The position numbers and the translations under genes were made by a program. A stretch of 64,000 bases of DNA from Liolophura sinensis (taxonomy: Eukaryota > Mollusca > Polyplacophora > Chitonida > Chitonidae): positions 77,838,028 to 77,902,027 of the forward strand of contig NC_088295.1 in assembly GCF_032854445.1 (NCBI RefSeq). The letters run 5' to 3'. This document shows positions 34,401 through 44,738 of this stretch, piece by piece. The notes under the pieces were generated by a model. That model was not told the origin of the DNA and ran no database searches. It was given only the letters and a program-made list of their open reading frames with translations. Position 1 is the stretch's first letter, and each line of letters starts with the position of its first letter.

Positions 34401-37018
34401 AGTATATTTGTCATGCACCTGGCAAAGCTTGTTGGTCATCCCAGGGTTCCACCATGCTTGGTTAGTATATTTGTCATGCACCTGGCAAAGCTTGTTGGTC
34501 ATCCCAGGGTTCCACCGTGCTTGGTTAGTATATTTGTCATGCACCTGGCAAAGCTTGTTGGTCATCCCAGGGTTCCAACATGCTTGGTTATTACATTTGT
34601 CGTGTACCTGGCAAAACTTGTTGGTCATCCCAGGGTTCCATCTTGCTTGGATAGTATATTTGTCATGCACCTGGCAAAGCTTGTTGGTCATCCCAGGGTT
34701 CCACCGTGCTTGGATAGTATATTTGTCATGCACCTGGCAAAGCTTGTTGGTCATCCCAGGGTTCCACCGTGCTTGGATAGTATATTTGTCATACACCTGG
34801 CAAAGCTTGTTGGTCATCCCAGGGTTCCATCTTGCTTGGATAGTATATTTGTCATGCACCTGGCAAAGCTTGTTGGTCATCCCAGGGTTCCACCATGCTT
34901 GGATAGTATATTTGTCATGCACCTGGCAAAGCTTGTTGGTCATCCCAGGGTTCCACCATGCTTGGTTAGTATATTTGTCATGCACCTGGCAAAACTTGTT
35001 GGTCATCCCAGGGTTCCACCATGCTTGGTTAGTATATTTGTCATGCACCTGGCAAAGCTTGTTGGTCATCCCAGGGTTCCACCATGCTTGGTTAGTATAT
35101 TTGTCATGCACCTGGCAAAGCTTGATGGTCATCCCAGGGTTCCACCATGCTTGGTTATTACATTAGTCGTGTACCTGGCAAAACTTGTTGGTCATCCCAG
35201 GGTTCCATCTTGCTTGGATAGTATATTTGTCATGCACCTGGCAAAGCTTGTTGGTCATCCCAGGGTTCCACCGTGCTTGGATAGTATATTTGTCATGCAC
35301 CTGGCAAAGCTTGTTGGTTATCCCAGGGTTCCACCATGCTTGGTTATTACATTTGTCGTGTACCTGGCAAAACTTGTTGGTCATCCCAGGGTTCCATTTT
35401 ACTTGGATAGTATATTTGTCATGCACCTGGCAAAGCTTGTTGGTCATCCCAGGGTTCCACCGTGCTTGGATAGTATATTTGTCATGCACCTGGCAAAGCT
35501 TGTTGGTCATCCCAGGGTTCCACCATGCTTGGTTAGTATATTTGTCATGCACCTGGCAAAGCTTGTTGGTCATCCCAGGGTTCCACCATGCTTGGTTAGT
35601 TTATTTGTCATGCACCTGGCAAAGCTTGTTGGTCATCCCAGGGTTCCACCATGCTTGGTTATTACATTTGTCGTGTACCTGGCAAAACTTGTTGGTCATC
35701 CCAGGGTTCCATCTTGCTTGGATAGTATATTTGTCATGCACCTGGCAAAGCTTGTTGGTCATCCCAGGGTTCCACCGTGCTTGGATAGTATATTTGTCAT
35801 GCACCTGGCAAAGCTTGTTGGTCATCCCAGGGTTCCACCATGCTTGGTTATTACATTTGTCGTGTACCTGGCAAAACTGGTTGGTCATCCCAGGGTTTCA
35901 TTTTGCTTGGATAGTATATTTGTCATGCACCTGGCAAAGCTTGTTGGTCATCCCAGGGTTCCACCGTGCTTGGATAGTATATTTGTCATGCACCTGGCAA
36001 AGCTTGTTGGTCATCCCAGGGTTCCACCATGCTTGGTTAGTATATTTGTCATGCACCTGGCAAAGCTTGTTGGTCATCCCAGGGTTCCACCATGCTTGGT
36101 TAGTATATTTGTCATGCACCTGGCAAAGCTTGTTGGTCATCCCAGGGTTCCACCATGCTTGGTTATTACATTTGTCATGTACCTGGCAAAACTTGTTGGT
36201 CATCCCAGGGTTCCATCTTGCTTGGATAGTATATTTGTCATGCACCTGGCAAAGCTTGATGGTCATCCCAGGGTTCCACCATGCTTGGATAGTATATTTG
36301 TCATGCACCTGGCAAAGCTTGTTGGTCATCCCAGGGTTCCACCGTGCTTGGATAGTATATTTGTCATGCACCTGGCAAAGCTTGTTGGTCATCCCAGGGT
36401 TCCATCGTGCTTGGTTATTACATTTGTCATGCACCTGGCAAAGCTTGTTGGTCATCCCAGGGTTCCACCTGAAATCCTTTAAGTATAAACAGGACAGCCA
36501 TCATATAAGTGTAATATTCATTCTGATGGCGTAAAACACAAATCTATGAATAATTAAGTACATGTACATGTACATACTGAAGTGACTGAAACTGAAAGAC
36601 CATGACAGACCTACATGTATAAGTGTATAATGTACTGATGTGTAATGATGTAATGCGGATCACATCATATACTATAATATTCAATTACAGTGCAGGATTT
36701 AGGGCATAATTACCTAGTTTTAAGTAACATAAAAAAAGAAAATCCATTTGCAGTAGTAAATAGTTTTAAATAAAATCAAAAGAAAAAAATTAGAAAACAG
36801 ATTAATGAATACCATTGCTTAGTTTAAGGTGAGATTGAAGGAAAACATCCTTTTGTATATGTAGCACGTGTTCTGCTTATTCAGCCTATCTTATATTTGT
36901 ATTTTTTCAGATGCATTTACCGAACATTCGTGTCCACGCTTACTTTGCCCCTGTAACTCCGCCTGCGTCAGTGGGAGGGGGCAGACAGAGGTACTGCAGA
37001 TGCTGTATCATTCTCTGA
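22482..37018 (+). CDS. FBXL20: F-box/leucine-rich repeat protein, FBXL20/FBXL2 type
   Basis: Substrate-binding subunit of an SCF (SKP1-CUL1-F-box) ubiquitin ligase. Coding exons: 22482-22538, 24330-24397, 25139-25193, 25594-25668, 26112-26206, 26676-26744, 27122-27217, 27867-27993, 28259-28333, 30091-30221, 30647-30707, 31239-31283, 31998-32054, 33577-33789 and 36911-37018 (stop TGA). They join in frame to 443 residues. The F-box (KKLPKELLLRIFSFLDVVTL) starts near residue 33 and is followed by YWNLLALDGSNWQRVDLF. About a dozen cysteine-containing LRRs follow (LSLRGCQSITD, LDLSSCALIT, LNISWCSRLN, LELDNCPLITDASL, IELYDCQLITRAGI). The end is AYFAPVTPP and then CRCCIIL; CIIL is a CaaX box with Leu, which predicts geranylgeranylation and membrane anchoring as in FBXL2 and FBXL20. 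The first exon is the least certain: it was chosen for its ATG ATG start, upstream in-frame stop, GAT|GTAAGT donor and compatible phase. Human FBXL20 is of similar length. Confidence 0.93.
23581..23769 (-). repeat. SINE family 1 copy with tRNA-like head, minus orientation
   Basis: TATTTAGTTATTTATTTGAT, GTTTTACACTGTACTCAGG, CTTATATGACGGTAGCC, then GAGCTGGGCTTGAACTCAGA (B box region) and CGGGTCATTGCGCTG. It lies in the first intron of the FBXL gene. Confidence 0.82.
24459..24702 (-). repeat. Full-length SINE family 1, minus orientation
   Basis: Complete element: an AAAT-type tail (TATTTATTTATTTATTTGG), a body with TTTCACTTATACGTTGGCGG and AACCCACAACCATGCGCAGG, then GACAGCATGAGCTGGACTTG and the tRNA-like head ending CTAACCAACTAAGCCACAGA. 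Intronic in the FBXL gene, 60 bases after its second coding exon. Confidence 0.9.
28432..28601 (+). repeat. SINE family 1 copy with internal amplification
   Basis: A family 1 body in which a roughly 19-20 bp segment CCGAGCTCTGCCTGGTTTC is present about four times in tandem, each copy slightly different. Normal family 1 end wording follows (GCATAAGTGAAATACTCTTG). FBXL intron. Confidence 0.8.
28830..29050 (+). repeat. Unnamed 200-bp dispersed repeat, copy 1
   Basis: Contains TACTTGATTTTGGTTGATTC, CTTGTCAGAAAAACTGAAG, TTGGCGTCATTGG, TTCATGTGCTTCTGAAAGTG and CATTTTCATACATG. The same blocks in the same order occur at 38195-38393 and 51755-51955. FBXL intron. Confidence 0.65.
29131..30034. repeat. 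Minisatellite, 32-34 bp unit, more than 25 copies
   Basis: Unit of the type GATGTATTGAGGAAACATTT followed by TCATACACATATTT. It is repeated with point changes and small deletions across about 900 bp, and ends about 57 bases before FBXL exon 30091-30221. The open frames it produces on both strands are repeat artefacts. Confidence 0.92.
30497..30638 (+). repeat. SINE family 1 copy abutting an FBXL exon
   Basis: CAGGGTCTGCCAGCAACATG, GGATGGACAGTGGCTTACCC, TTCCTCCCACTGTAAAGC, then AATATTCCTGAGCACAGCAT and AATAAATAAATTT. It ends 8 bases before the exon at 30647, so the branch-point region of that exon probably lies inside the SINE. Confidence 0.8.
32648..33200. repeat. Three degenerate tandem copies, 166-209 bp spacing
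   Basis: TTTTGTCCATACATCTCCTC-like starts occur at about 32659, 32868 and 33034. Each is followed by ATGAAACTTACCATAC-like, GAACTTGTGCATG-like and GGTAATTATTTT-like blocks. Inside, a 21-bp unit around CAGTTTTTGTCCATATATT is itself repeated three times. FBXL intron. Confidence 0.7.
34330..36470. repeat. 63-bp minisatellite array, 34 copies, higher-order structure
   Basis: 34 near-identical units containing GGTCATCCCAGGGTTCCACC, ATGCTTGGTTAGTATATTTG and TCATGCACCTGGCAAAGCTT. Because 63 is a multiple of 3 and the unit lacks stops in several frames, it creates a 716-codon open frame on the plus strand and long antisense frames. The array lies wholly inside the last FBXL intron (33790-36910), so it is not coding in the reconstructed transcript. 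A variant unit (TTATTACATTTGTCGTGTAC) marks units 5, 14, 17, 22, 25, 30 and 34; units 14-21 and 22-29 share the same eight-unit pattern. Confidence 0.95.
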
Positions 37019-37772
37019 CACCGGCTCTTGTGCTCCACATACTCAAACACACGGTTGCCGTTAGGAAGTGCCCAAAGTTATGCCCTATGGGGAGGTCAGG
37101 GCGCGAGCTGCATTCCCGGGGACTCCATCACCATACAACTAGTAGTGTTCCCGCTTGTTTCGATGCAATGAAAAAAATGTCCATTGGCTTTTGACTATCT
37201 CGGAGAGATGGAGAGAGCTTTACTTCTGTTTTATCACTAGCCGGGAGGTGAACGGTGTGGCGTACACTGACTACAGGTGCCATGGCTGTGTTGTGGATGT
37301 TATGACTGTGATCAGCTATCCCTGCGCCAAAGTCTGGCCTATGGATAGATTATTTTATTATCCCTACAAAGGAGTGAGGAGAACCAACATGTTGATTCAT
37401 GGCTACACTCAGTGGAACATTGCCAGTTGATATCATCTTAGATACTGTACATAACAGATATCTCTATCAGTCTTTCTCTGATCATGTATATTTATTCATA
37501 ATGAAAGATTATATGCTTGTTACCTATTGAGTGCTTAGAATGGTTTGATGTTAGGCATAAGTTGTATGTTTGCAGTACTTGTACAGTCTATATAGCCAGC
37601 TCTATGCTTTCCAGATCTGATGAGATCTGCCTTATTTGATGTGTATGCCAGTATCGAGATAAATCTACCAGCAGTGTATTATAATCAGCCACTGACACCT
37701 CATTATGATGGTTTTTATAATGACATGGGTGTAAAATGTATGTTTATGTAATTGGTTTCTGTCCGAACTTAG
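37019..37772 (+). other. Probable 3' UTR of the FBXL gene
   Basis: Sequence downstream of the FBXL stop codon. Two short open frames here (36868-37194 partly, and 37155-37430) resemble no family. No clear AATAAA lies close to the stop; the nearest plausible ones are beyond 38150, so the transcript end is unresolved. Confidence 0.35.
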
Positions 37773-39253
37773 ATCTTGAGGTTGTTTCTGCATTTTGGCA
37801 CCGTTATCGACTCTGCCCTGATCCCAGGTAATAATAATGACAGTAATTATATATTATGACTTTAGAAAGTCCATTTACAACATGCACAAAATTAGTTTTA
37901 TGAGAACAATGTTCTGACTGTTGTGAGTCGTCAGACACCATTAAAGCTAAATTCCAGTTCTAAGTTCGCAGACTTGTAGGGTTGGTTGTTATATGGTCAT
38001 CTGAAATTGGACTTTGACATATTGACATTGACAGCGTGACATATGGCTAGATTGACTGATGTCTGATTTGAGGAATTGCAACGTACTTAGTGAGGAAAAA
38101 TTGACTGCTGTAATGCTAGTCAAATATTTAAGAAAATTTGGGCCTAAATGATAGACAAATAAATAAATAAATTAACTCAATTTGACGTAAGTAACTTGTA
38201 AATACTGACACATTCTGCTTCATTTTGACTGATTCTTCCACCAAATGTGACCACATAAGAGTGTGTATTGAAGTTTTGATCAATTTATTATCAGAAAATC
38301 TTAAATGTTGGCATCAAAAATATTGTTTTAATGGCTTAATATGCCCCAGAAAGTGCATTTTTATGGGCCAAACTTTAGGTAAAATACAGTACCTTTTCGG
38401 ATAAGCATTTCTGCGTACTGCGAAGAGCTCTCAAGGGGATACGAATATTTTTGTCAATTTATGGGAGTGTTCTTTACCAGTGTAATTAATGTCAAAGTAT
38501 TTTTAACCATTTGGGAAGGGAATGGCTGTGCTACTGTACATCTCTTAAGCACATAGCCCTACATTAGCCTTCTGTCTTGTGTCAGGTATCGTTAGAACAC
38601 AAATACCCACAGGCTAATGCTATGGCACTGAAAAATACATTTTCATTCACAGTTGACATTTATATGCGCCGTACATAATCCCTTTGTAGAGCTGGCCTTA
38701 GACTTGAGTCAATGATTGATATGGTACCAGGTAAGTATGGATCTTGGGATTAGGGCAGGCTAGAGGTATTTCTCATCTACATAACTTTTTTATACAAATA
38801 CCAGTTTTGTCATTCTGTGATCTATCAGTCAAATTTAATTTAAATTTTATACATTTCCATTTAATCGTTCACAACTTGAATCAATTCCTGAGCTGTAAAG
38901 ATTAAGATTTTAACATAGCAAGTTTATTGTGTTATTAATCATGTAGAAAATAAGGGTCAGAGAGCATATTATACGTGAAGAAAGTGTTTTTCGTCTTGAA
39001 ATATTATTGCTTTTTGACTTGATGATCATTGTGAAAACACATAAGAGCATTATAACACTGGATGTGATGTGGATGGTACTGAAAAGAAAAAGTATTTGAA
39101 CCTGGTTTCTGTTGTAATCCGTGAGCTATAGTTTTTTTTTCACACTTGCAGAAAAACTATTTTCTCTGGGCCAATCAGAACAGGACGAAAATATTCTAAC
39201 CGCACTGATGTCTATTATGAATATTTTTGTGAAACAGAACTTGGCATTAGTTC
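37773..39253 (+). CDS. Candidate exons of an unidentified gene
   Basis: Two, perhaps three, segments look like exons: 37773-37827 (weak), 38690-38730 and 39152-39253. The last two have good splice signals (CTTTGTAG and CCAG|GTAAGT; a T-rich tract ending CACTTGCAG; TTC|GTATGT). Their phases agree and they join as MIDMVP plus EKLFSLGQSEQDENILTAL, followed by MSIMNIFVKQNLALV, a helical, armadillo-like stretch. I do not recognise the family. A loose resemblance to the C-terminal helices of SIL1/HspBP1-type nucleotide exchange factors is only an impression. No continuation was found: exons starting near 40242 or 40429 reach stops within a few codons. Confidence 0.28.
38195..38393 (+). repeat. Unnamed 200-bp dispersed repeat, copy 2
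   Basis: CTGCTTCATTTTGACTGATT, TTATCAGAAAATCTTAAATG, TTGGCATCAAAAATATTG, CCAGAAAGTGCATTTTTATG and GGCCAAACTTTAGGTAAAA. Same block order as at 28830 and 51755. Confidence 0.65.
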
Positions 39254-41049
39254 GTATGTACCAATTATGGTATATGCTATGTTTTAACCAGGTGTTTCTA
39301 ATATATTTCAGTATTCAGAGAAATTAGGGTTGAAATTTCAAAAACATTTTCTTTGTCACTTGGTTACTTTGATACATTTAACTTACTCAAAGCCAAAAAC
39401 ATTTATATGCTGCTCCTGATGTATCTGTTAGTTTTGTTTTGTTTGCGAATTTAATAAAAGGTAAATATAGAAATCATTGATTACACAAATGGCATTTGGT
39501 GTATACTTTTCTTCAAAACTTTTACTGATAAATTAATAGGAATTTAACTTGATTTTTTTCGGCTTGTTCTTTGGGGCAAAAGCCGTAGGCTGGTTTCACA
39601 TATAACGCTTGTTGTACTGTAAGGTATATACTAGAGAAATATACGACTACAAGGACTATTTACCTTCCCCAAGCATGTACATGTATTGGTGTACCTGTAT
39701 GTATGTGTCTCATGGGACAGTAACTCGCTGAAGATTAGTGCATGTTTACACTGGTTTCCTTCGCCCATTAACTCACTGCTATCATGTTCACTTGCAAAAA
39801 TGTTAAGTATCACAAGACAAACAACAATTATAATTAAAATAAGATGTGATGGAGTGGCAGTTGGGGTGTGGATGTATATGGAGAGTGGGCTGGTAAGTGG
39901 CTGGGGGAAAATACTCTAGCATAAATTTGTGTAAGTGATTTGCTGATTGCACAGCCGATTTGTCATCGGTCGTGATATTTTTGGGACGAGCTTATAACTA
40001 TTGTCGCTGAAACACCATCATTAGATCAACAGGGAAACGTCTCTCGTCTTTCCCCAAATCGATAGTTACAACCTATTTTATCTCCTAACTACCGTGAGGC
40101 TTTTTTTTCTTTTTTATTATTATTTTTCTTTTTATGAAATATGGCCATTCATTTCAATTAAACAGTCGTGAAAATATTGTATTGCCGCTATTGGTTGTAT
40201 GTTTGTAAAGCATTTTTCCTTTTTCAGATTCTTGACAACAGCTTTTCTTACTGCCTGGAGGCCTATATAAGCCTAGTCACATATACTTTCAGTCCTGCAC
40301 TGACAGCGTGAAACACCAATCAGATACATCAACCAATCAGTCTGCAGAGCCTGTGTTATATGTAAACGGTCGAAAGTTAGATGCTGGTTTACAGTTTCAT
40401 ATTCAAAGATATCTTTTTCTGTGTAGCTACATCCTGAGATCCTGAATGAGTTGCCTTTGTATACCCTAATTCTTCAACCGCCTCTGCAGCCATTACTTTG
40501 TAACATTCTGAAGGAACCATGGGATTTGGAGAAATAATTTACTCAATTTTATGAAGCTTGTATCTTTGATCAGTGTCATTTTCATAATAGTGGGCATAAA
40601 TTCCACTGAAGAAAAAGTGCGTTAGTGGTTGAAAAGGTTGAAGATTTGCAGTATTCTGTATATATATTTACCATCCATTGTGATTTCTAGATATTACCTG
40701 AACTCTGCATGTAGACTATATACCTATGGTGACGTCTTCTAGCACCATTAAATTAACACGAAGAAGGATTGTGCCTATCATTGAGCATAATATAGGAAAA
40801 CCGATACTTGGTTTAGCTGATGCCAACATACAATATACATGACCTAAAATTTCGCCAGGAAAGGTTCATTTTACAGACTTATAAACGTGATGAAAAAGCG
40901 TCTTTTCCAATTTTCCAGTAAATTTTCCGATTTAAGATTAACTTATAAACAAACATTAAGACACGTTCTTAAGGTAAGTACTGCATATTACTCCGAGTAC
41001 CAGGGAAAATGATCATCTTGGACACAGACGAAATTTTAGGTAATTTACA

Positions 41050-41865
41050 GTGTATACAGCTGATTTGAAGGGACATCATCTCTGTTGTTTTCAAACCGGC
41101 TTTTAGGTCATTTACCATGTACACGGCTGATCTGAAGGGGTACCATTTCTATGATCTTCAAACCGGCGTTTAGGTAATCTACCATGTATACGGCTGAGTT
41201 GAAGGGAGATCATCTCTGAGGTCCTCAAACCGGCGCTTAGGTCATTTACCATACGGCTGATTTGAAGGGGCATCATGTTTGTTGTCGTCAAACCGGCGTT
41301 TGGGTCATTTACCATGTATACGCCTGATATGAAGTAACATCATGCCTGTTATCTTCAAACCGGCGTTTAGGTAATTTACCATGTATACGGCTGATTGAAG
41401 AGACATCAAGTCTGCTGTCTTCAAACTGGCGTTTCATGCCTTGAAAATGACCGGTTCTCTCTTGTGTGTTACCGGCTTTATTTCCTATTTGTATAATTTC
41501 CGACATACCTTTGTCTTTGGGAGCTAGTGTTAAGCGTTGTTTTGGAAATGGATCTTGCGATTATCAACTTGGAACGCCCTTTACGGACTACAAATGGTAT
41601 ACGAATGTCGGACATGACACTTATATTTATATTTTTAATGACCTAAACCGGTGCTAGGTCATTTACCATGTATACGGCTGATTTGAAGGAACATCATGTC
41701 TGTTGTCTGCAAACCGGTGTTTAGGTCATTTACCATGCGTAGAGCAGATTTGAAGGAACATCATGTCTGTTGTCTTCAAACTGGCGTTTAGACCATTTAC
41801 CATGTATATGGCTGATTTGAAGGGACATCATGTCGGTTGTCTTCAAACCGGCGTTTCCATGCGTT
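41050..41865. repeat. Interrupted 65-70 bp tandem array
   Basis: Units with CAAACCGGCGTTTAGGTCAT, TTACCATGTATACGGCTGA and TTGAAGGGACATCATGTC. About six copies lie at 41050-41440 and three to four at 41640-41865. The gap holds a different dispersed repeat (41520-41620). Several short antisense open frames are artefacts of the array. Confidence 0.85.
41520..41620 (+). repeat. Dispersed repeat inserted in the tandem array
   Basis: GTGTTAAGCGTTGTTTTGG, CTTGCGATTATCAACTTGG and TGGTATACGAATGTC match 14505-14610 in the same orientation. It splits the 65-70-bp array into two blocks. Confidence 0.6.
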
Positions 41866-42213
41866 TAACCAAAACGTATATATATGGTTGAAACGAATCT
41901 TAAGCTTCGAGCGAACGAACATCAAGGATCATACAGGAAGGCTATACGACCATTCTTATCAGCAGGAATACCACACTGCTCATGGCAAATAATAAGCCGA
42001 TTCATACTAACGCATGAAGAATCACCAAAGATAGCTTTAGGCATGTATATATACACTACCTATTCTTGCTGCATGCCAAGAAATCGATATAATTGCTTTG
42101 GTAATGTTTAGTGAAGTTTTATTAATTAAAATAATATTCATTACAGTATGGAAAAAAATACCCAGGTTTGTATGTGTCGCGAAACGGAAGGATGGCAAGT
42201 CGTTGCCGTTTCT

Positions 42214-42288
42214 TATATTTATTTATTTATTACATTGGTGTTTTGGGCCGTACTTAAGAATATTTGACTTATACGACGGTGGTTGGGT
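42214..42288 (-). repeat. SINE family 1 tail fragment, minus orientation
   Basis: ATTTATTTATTTATTACATT, GTGTTTTGGGCCGTACTTAA and GACTTATACGACGGTGG, then unrelated sequence. Confidence 0.7.
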
Positions 42289-43149
42289 TTCTTGTAAATT
42301 GATGCAGTATAGGTCCATATGTTTACACATCACCTCGCCTACATGTCAATACACTGATGGACAAAAGCGTAATAACACCAATCACACCACTTGTGTATGT
42401 CCAGCAGCATTCACAAAATATTTCCTTCATAGCCACTATGCACACGTGATATGGATTTCTAGCCTACTAAATCCACAACACTGTACTAAGATAATCCCTA
42501 TCGACGCCAACGTTAATTGAAAAGTGGAATGAATTTGTTCACCAGCTGAGATTCACTATACTTCATTCAAAATATTCATTGTATCTCTCTGTACGTGACC
42601 TCAATTTCACCTTATGAAACTGAACGATCAATACTGACCTTGTGCACGAAACGTCCCGAAGGTGAATTAAAGACCACAGCTTTAAATCAGAAAAGACCTT
42701 TGTGTTTCAGCTTTATAATATACATGTACTATTGAATACACACAAAGGACCCGATACGATAAGGCGAAGAATCGGCCCCAGAGAGGTACGATAAGAAAGT
42801 GCAAATTTCAAAATCCCGGCACAATTCTGTAAATTTCCACATCAGAAGTATAAATATGGGTGGAAACATCCATAAAATTTACATGGCCATTTGGTTTGTC
42901 ATATTTAAAATCCATATTTCTGCAATGTCTCATATGCATCCTCCATAAGTACAGTTATCTAACGCAGTCGACATGGAGAACATTTTGCACTTCCTGGAAG
43001 AGATCAAATCTTTGTGACCCTTTCTTTCCTATGTGGAAACATGCTTTTGTGTGAGTAAAGATATAGGTCCTCGGATATTAAATAAGTGTTATCATTATCG
43101 ATCAGCATTAAGAGGATAGTTCAACGACGGGTTGACCTGTATCAGTATA

Positions 43150-43335
43150 ATGGCCCGGGCGGGGCGGCTTACTTGCCTTCGATAAGGCGTCTCAGTGAGG
43201 CAGCACTAGATAAAAGAGCGGTGGAAATCCGTCCTGCAACAAGGAGGCACATTACATGCACTCTAAGGATTCCTTCGTCGTCGTGAAAACTTGTTAAGTA
43301 CGAAGTTAAACCCCACTCACTCACTCACTATAGCG
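43150..43335 (+). repeat. tRNA-derived SINE with ACTC tail, 5' truncated
   Basis: GATAAGGCGTCTCAGTGAGG, CAGCACTAGATAAAAGAGCG, GAAATCCGTCCTGCAAC, then GAAGTTAAACCCC and ACTCACTCACTCACT. The same family as 57170-57425, but lacking an intact tRNA-like head. Confidence 0.8.
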
Positions 43336-43437
43336 AAATCATACGTGAACCCTGCTTGAGAGCACAGTTGATCCTCTAGCTGTGATTAACATTGTTACGC
43401 GTAGCGGAAGTATAAGGCTGAAAGCTACATTTGCTAT

Positions 43438-43491
43438 ATATTTATTTAATTGATTGGTGCATAACAGCGTGCTCAAGAATTTTCAAACAGT
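43438..43491 (-). repeat. Short SINE family 1 tail fragment, minus orientation
   Basis: TATTTATTTAATTGATTGGT, then a TAACAGCGTGCTCAAGAATT segment. Nothing further of the element remains. Confidence 0.5.
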
Positions 43492-43874
43492 TTCATTTGG
43501 TGTGGAGTGATTTTCGCATTTCTACAGTGTATTATGCAACAAAAAAAAGAGAAGACATTTCATTGTGACTGGAACGGGCTGCACTTTTTCGATTTTATGA
43601 CCTATAGCCTGCATCACTTCAGTGCGTGTTTGGGCCCTTACAAGTCGCATGCTTGTCATTTAACAGGAAGAAAAGAATAAAGCACAACTGAAAAGAGAAG
43701 TAGCCTTACCAGTGAGTCAGTAGTTATATATAGTCGGTTTCGTCATACTTGAGACGCACAGTTTTTTGCACTGGAGTCGACTCCCCGCCTTACTATACGA
43801 GGCCTTTTCTTCTCGCGTTATAACTTTACGTAATTTGCATTCTTGCATGTATAGCTTTACATCCTTGCATGTGC

Positions 43875-44107
43875 AAGCACAATGACCCATGAGCCTCTCA
43901 CCAATGCGGTCGCTTGGAGTTCAAGTCCAGCTCCTGCTGATTTCCTCTCCGGCCGTACGTGGGAATGTCTTCCAGCAACCTGCAGATGGTGGTGGGTTTT
44001 CCACGGGTTCTGTCCCTTTTCCTCCCACCATGAATAATGCTGGTCGCAGTGGTATAAGTGAAATATTCTTGAGTACGGCGTAAAAAACCAATCAAATAAA
44101 TAAATGA
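43875..44107 (+). repeat. Near full-length SINE family 1
   Basis: CAATGACCCATGAGCCTCTC, GGAGTTCAAGTCCAGC (B box), TCTCCGGCCGTACGTGGGAA, CCTGCAGATGGTGGTGGG, GTATAAGTGAAATATTCTTG and AATCAAATAAATAAATG. The A-box end of the tRNA-like head is missing. Confidence 0.9.
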
Positions 44108-44158
44108 ATTGTTGTTTAACGCCATAATACAGAACTATTCACTTTTACGATGGTGGCG
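44104..44158 (-). repeat. SINE family 1 tail fragment facing the previous copy
   Basis: GAATTGTTGTTTAACGCCAT, ACAGAACTATTCACTTTTAC and GATGGTGG. It starts directly at the tail of the plus-strand copy, so the two form a tail-to-tail inverted pair. Confidence 0.6.
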
Positions 44159-44429
44159 AGTAAACCACCGGCCTTGGAGTCACACCGGTGAACTTTCTCT
44201 CCAGTGTGAGTATAATATTATTTGGCGAAGAAATACAGATAAATGAATAAATCAACAATTTCCAACAAAGAGTGCAGGCGGGGAACAGACTATGGTGAAC
44301 GAATTGCGTGGGAGATGGGTGAATATAAGTTCGATGGTCCTTTTTAATGGATCAGATCTGGAACACGCTTATGAATGGACATGTGGACATGAAATATATT
44401 ACTTTACTAAAATCCTATTCATAGGTCTG

Positions 44430-44738
44430 TTAATCCCCCATCCAAGTCAGTCTGTGAGCTTTACACCGGAAGAAATAATTATGATGAAAAGAATGACACA
44501 CAAAACCCACTAAAGGTCTTATTAAAGCATAGAACTTCATGGACAGAAAAATGGCAGTTGTGTTAATAACAGAATGTAAATAAGCCGTGACTGCATGGTC
44601 TAGAATTACTCGAAATGCTCTGTTGTCATCACGTTCAATAAAAAGTAATGTGAAAAATGGCATCGGCAGAATCCCGATTAATAGAGACAAGCAGCACCTG
44701 TACACGTTCTGGCGCCAGATTACATGAACGTAGATCAT
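44430..44738 (-). pseudogene. Possible remnant of a 7TM receptor (very uncertain)
   Basis: A 102-codon antisense frame with two hydrophobic stretches, CCLSLLIGILPMPFFTLLFI and AYLHSVINTTAIFLSM followed by KFYALIRPL. The pattern recalls TM6-TM7-helix 8 of rhodopsin-like receptors, with NTTAIF where NPxxY is expected. No other exon of such a gene was found, and the frame is stopped upstream by a TAG. It may equally be a chance frame in AT-rich DNA. Confidence 0.18.

Noticed and set aside
34332-36482. 716-residue open frame as a protein-coding gene
   Set aside because: It is produced by a 63-bp tandem repeat with no stops in several frames on both strands, lies inside an intron of a well-supported gene, and has no promoter or splice context.
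40242-40470. Further exons of the unassigned gene after 39253
   Set aside because: Acceptors at about 40241 and 40428 exist, but the phase-compatible frames meet stops within three or four codons.
41112-41506. Antisense frames with repeated RRFEDHR-like peptides
   Set aside because: They come from the degenerate 65-70-bp tandem array.
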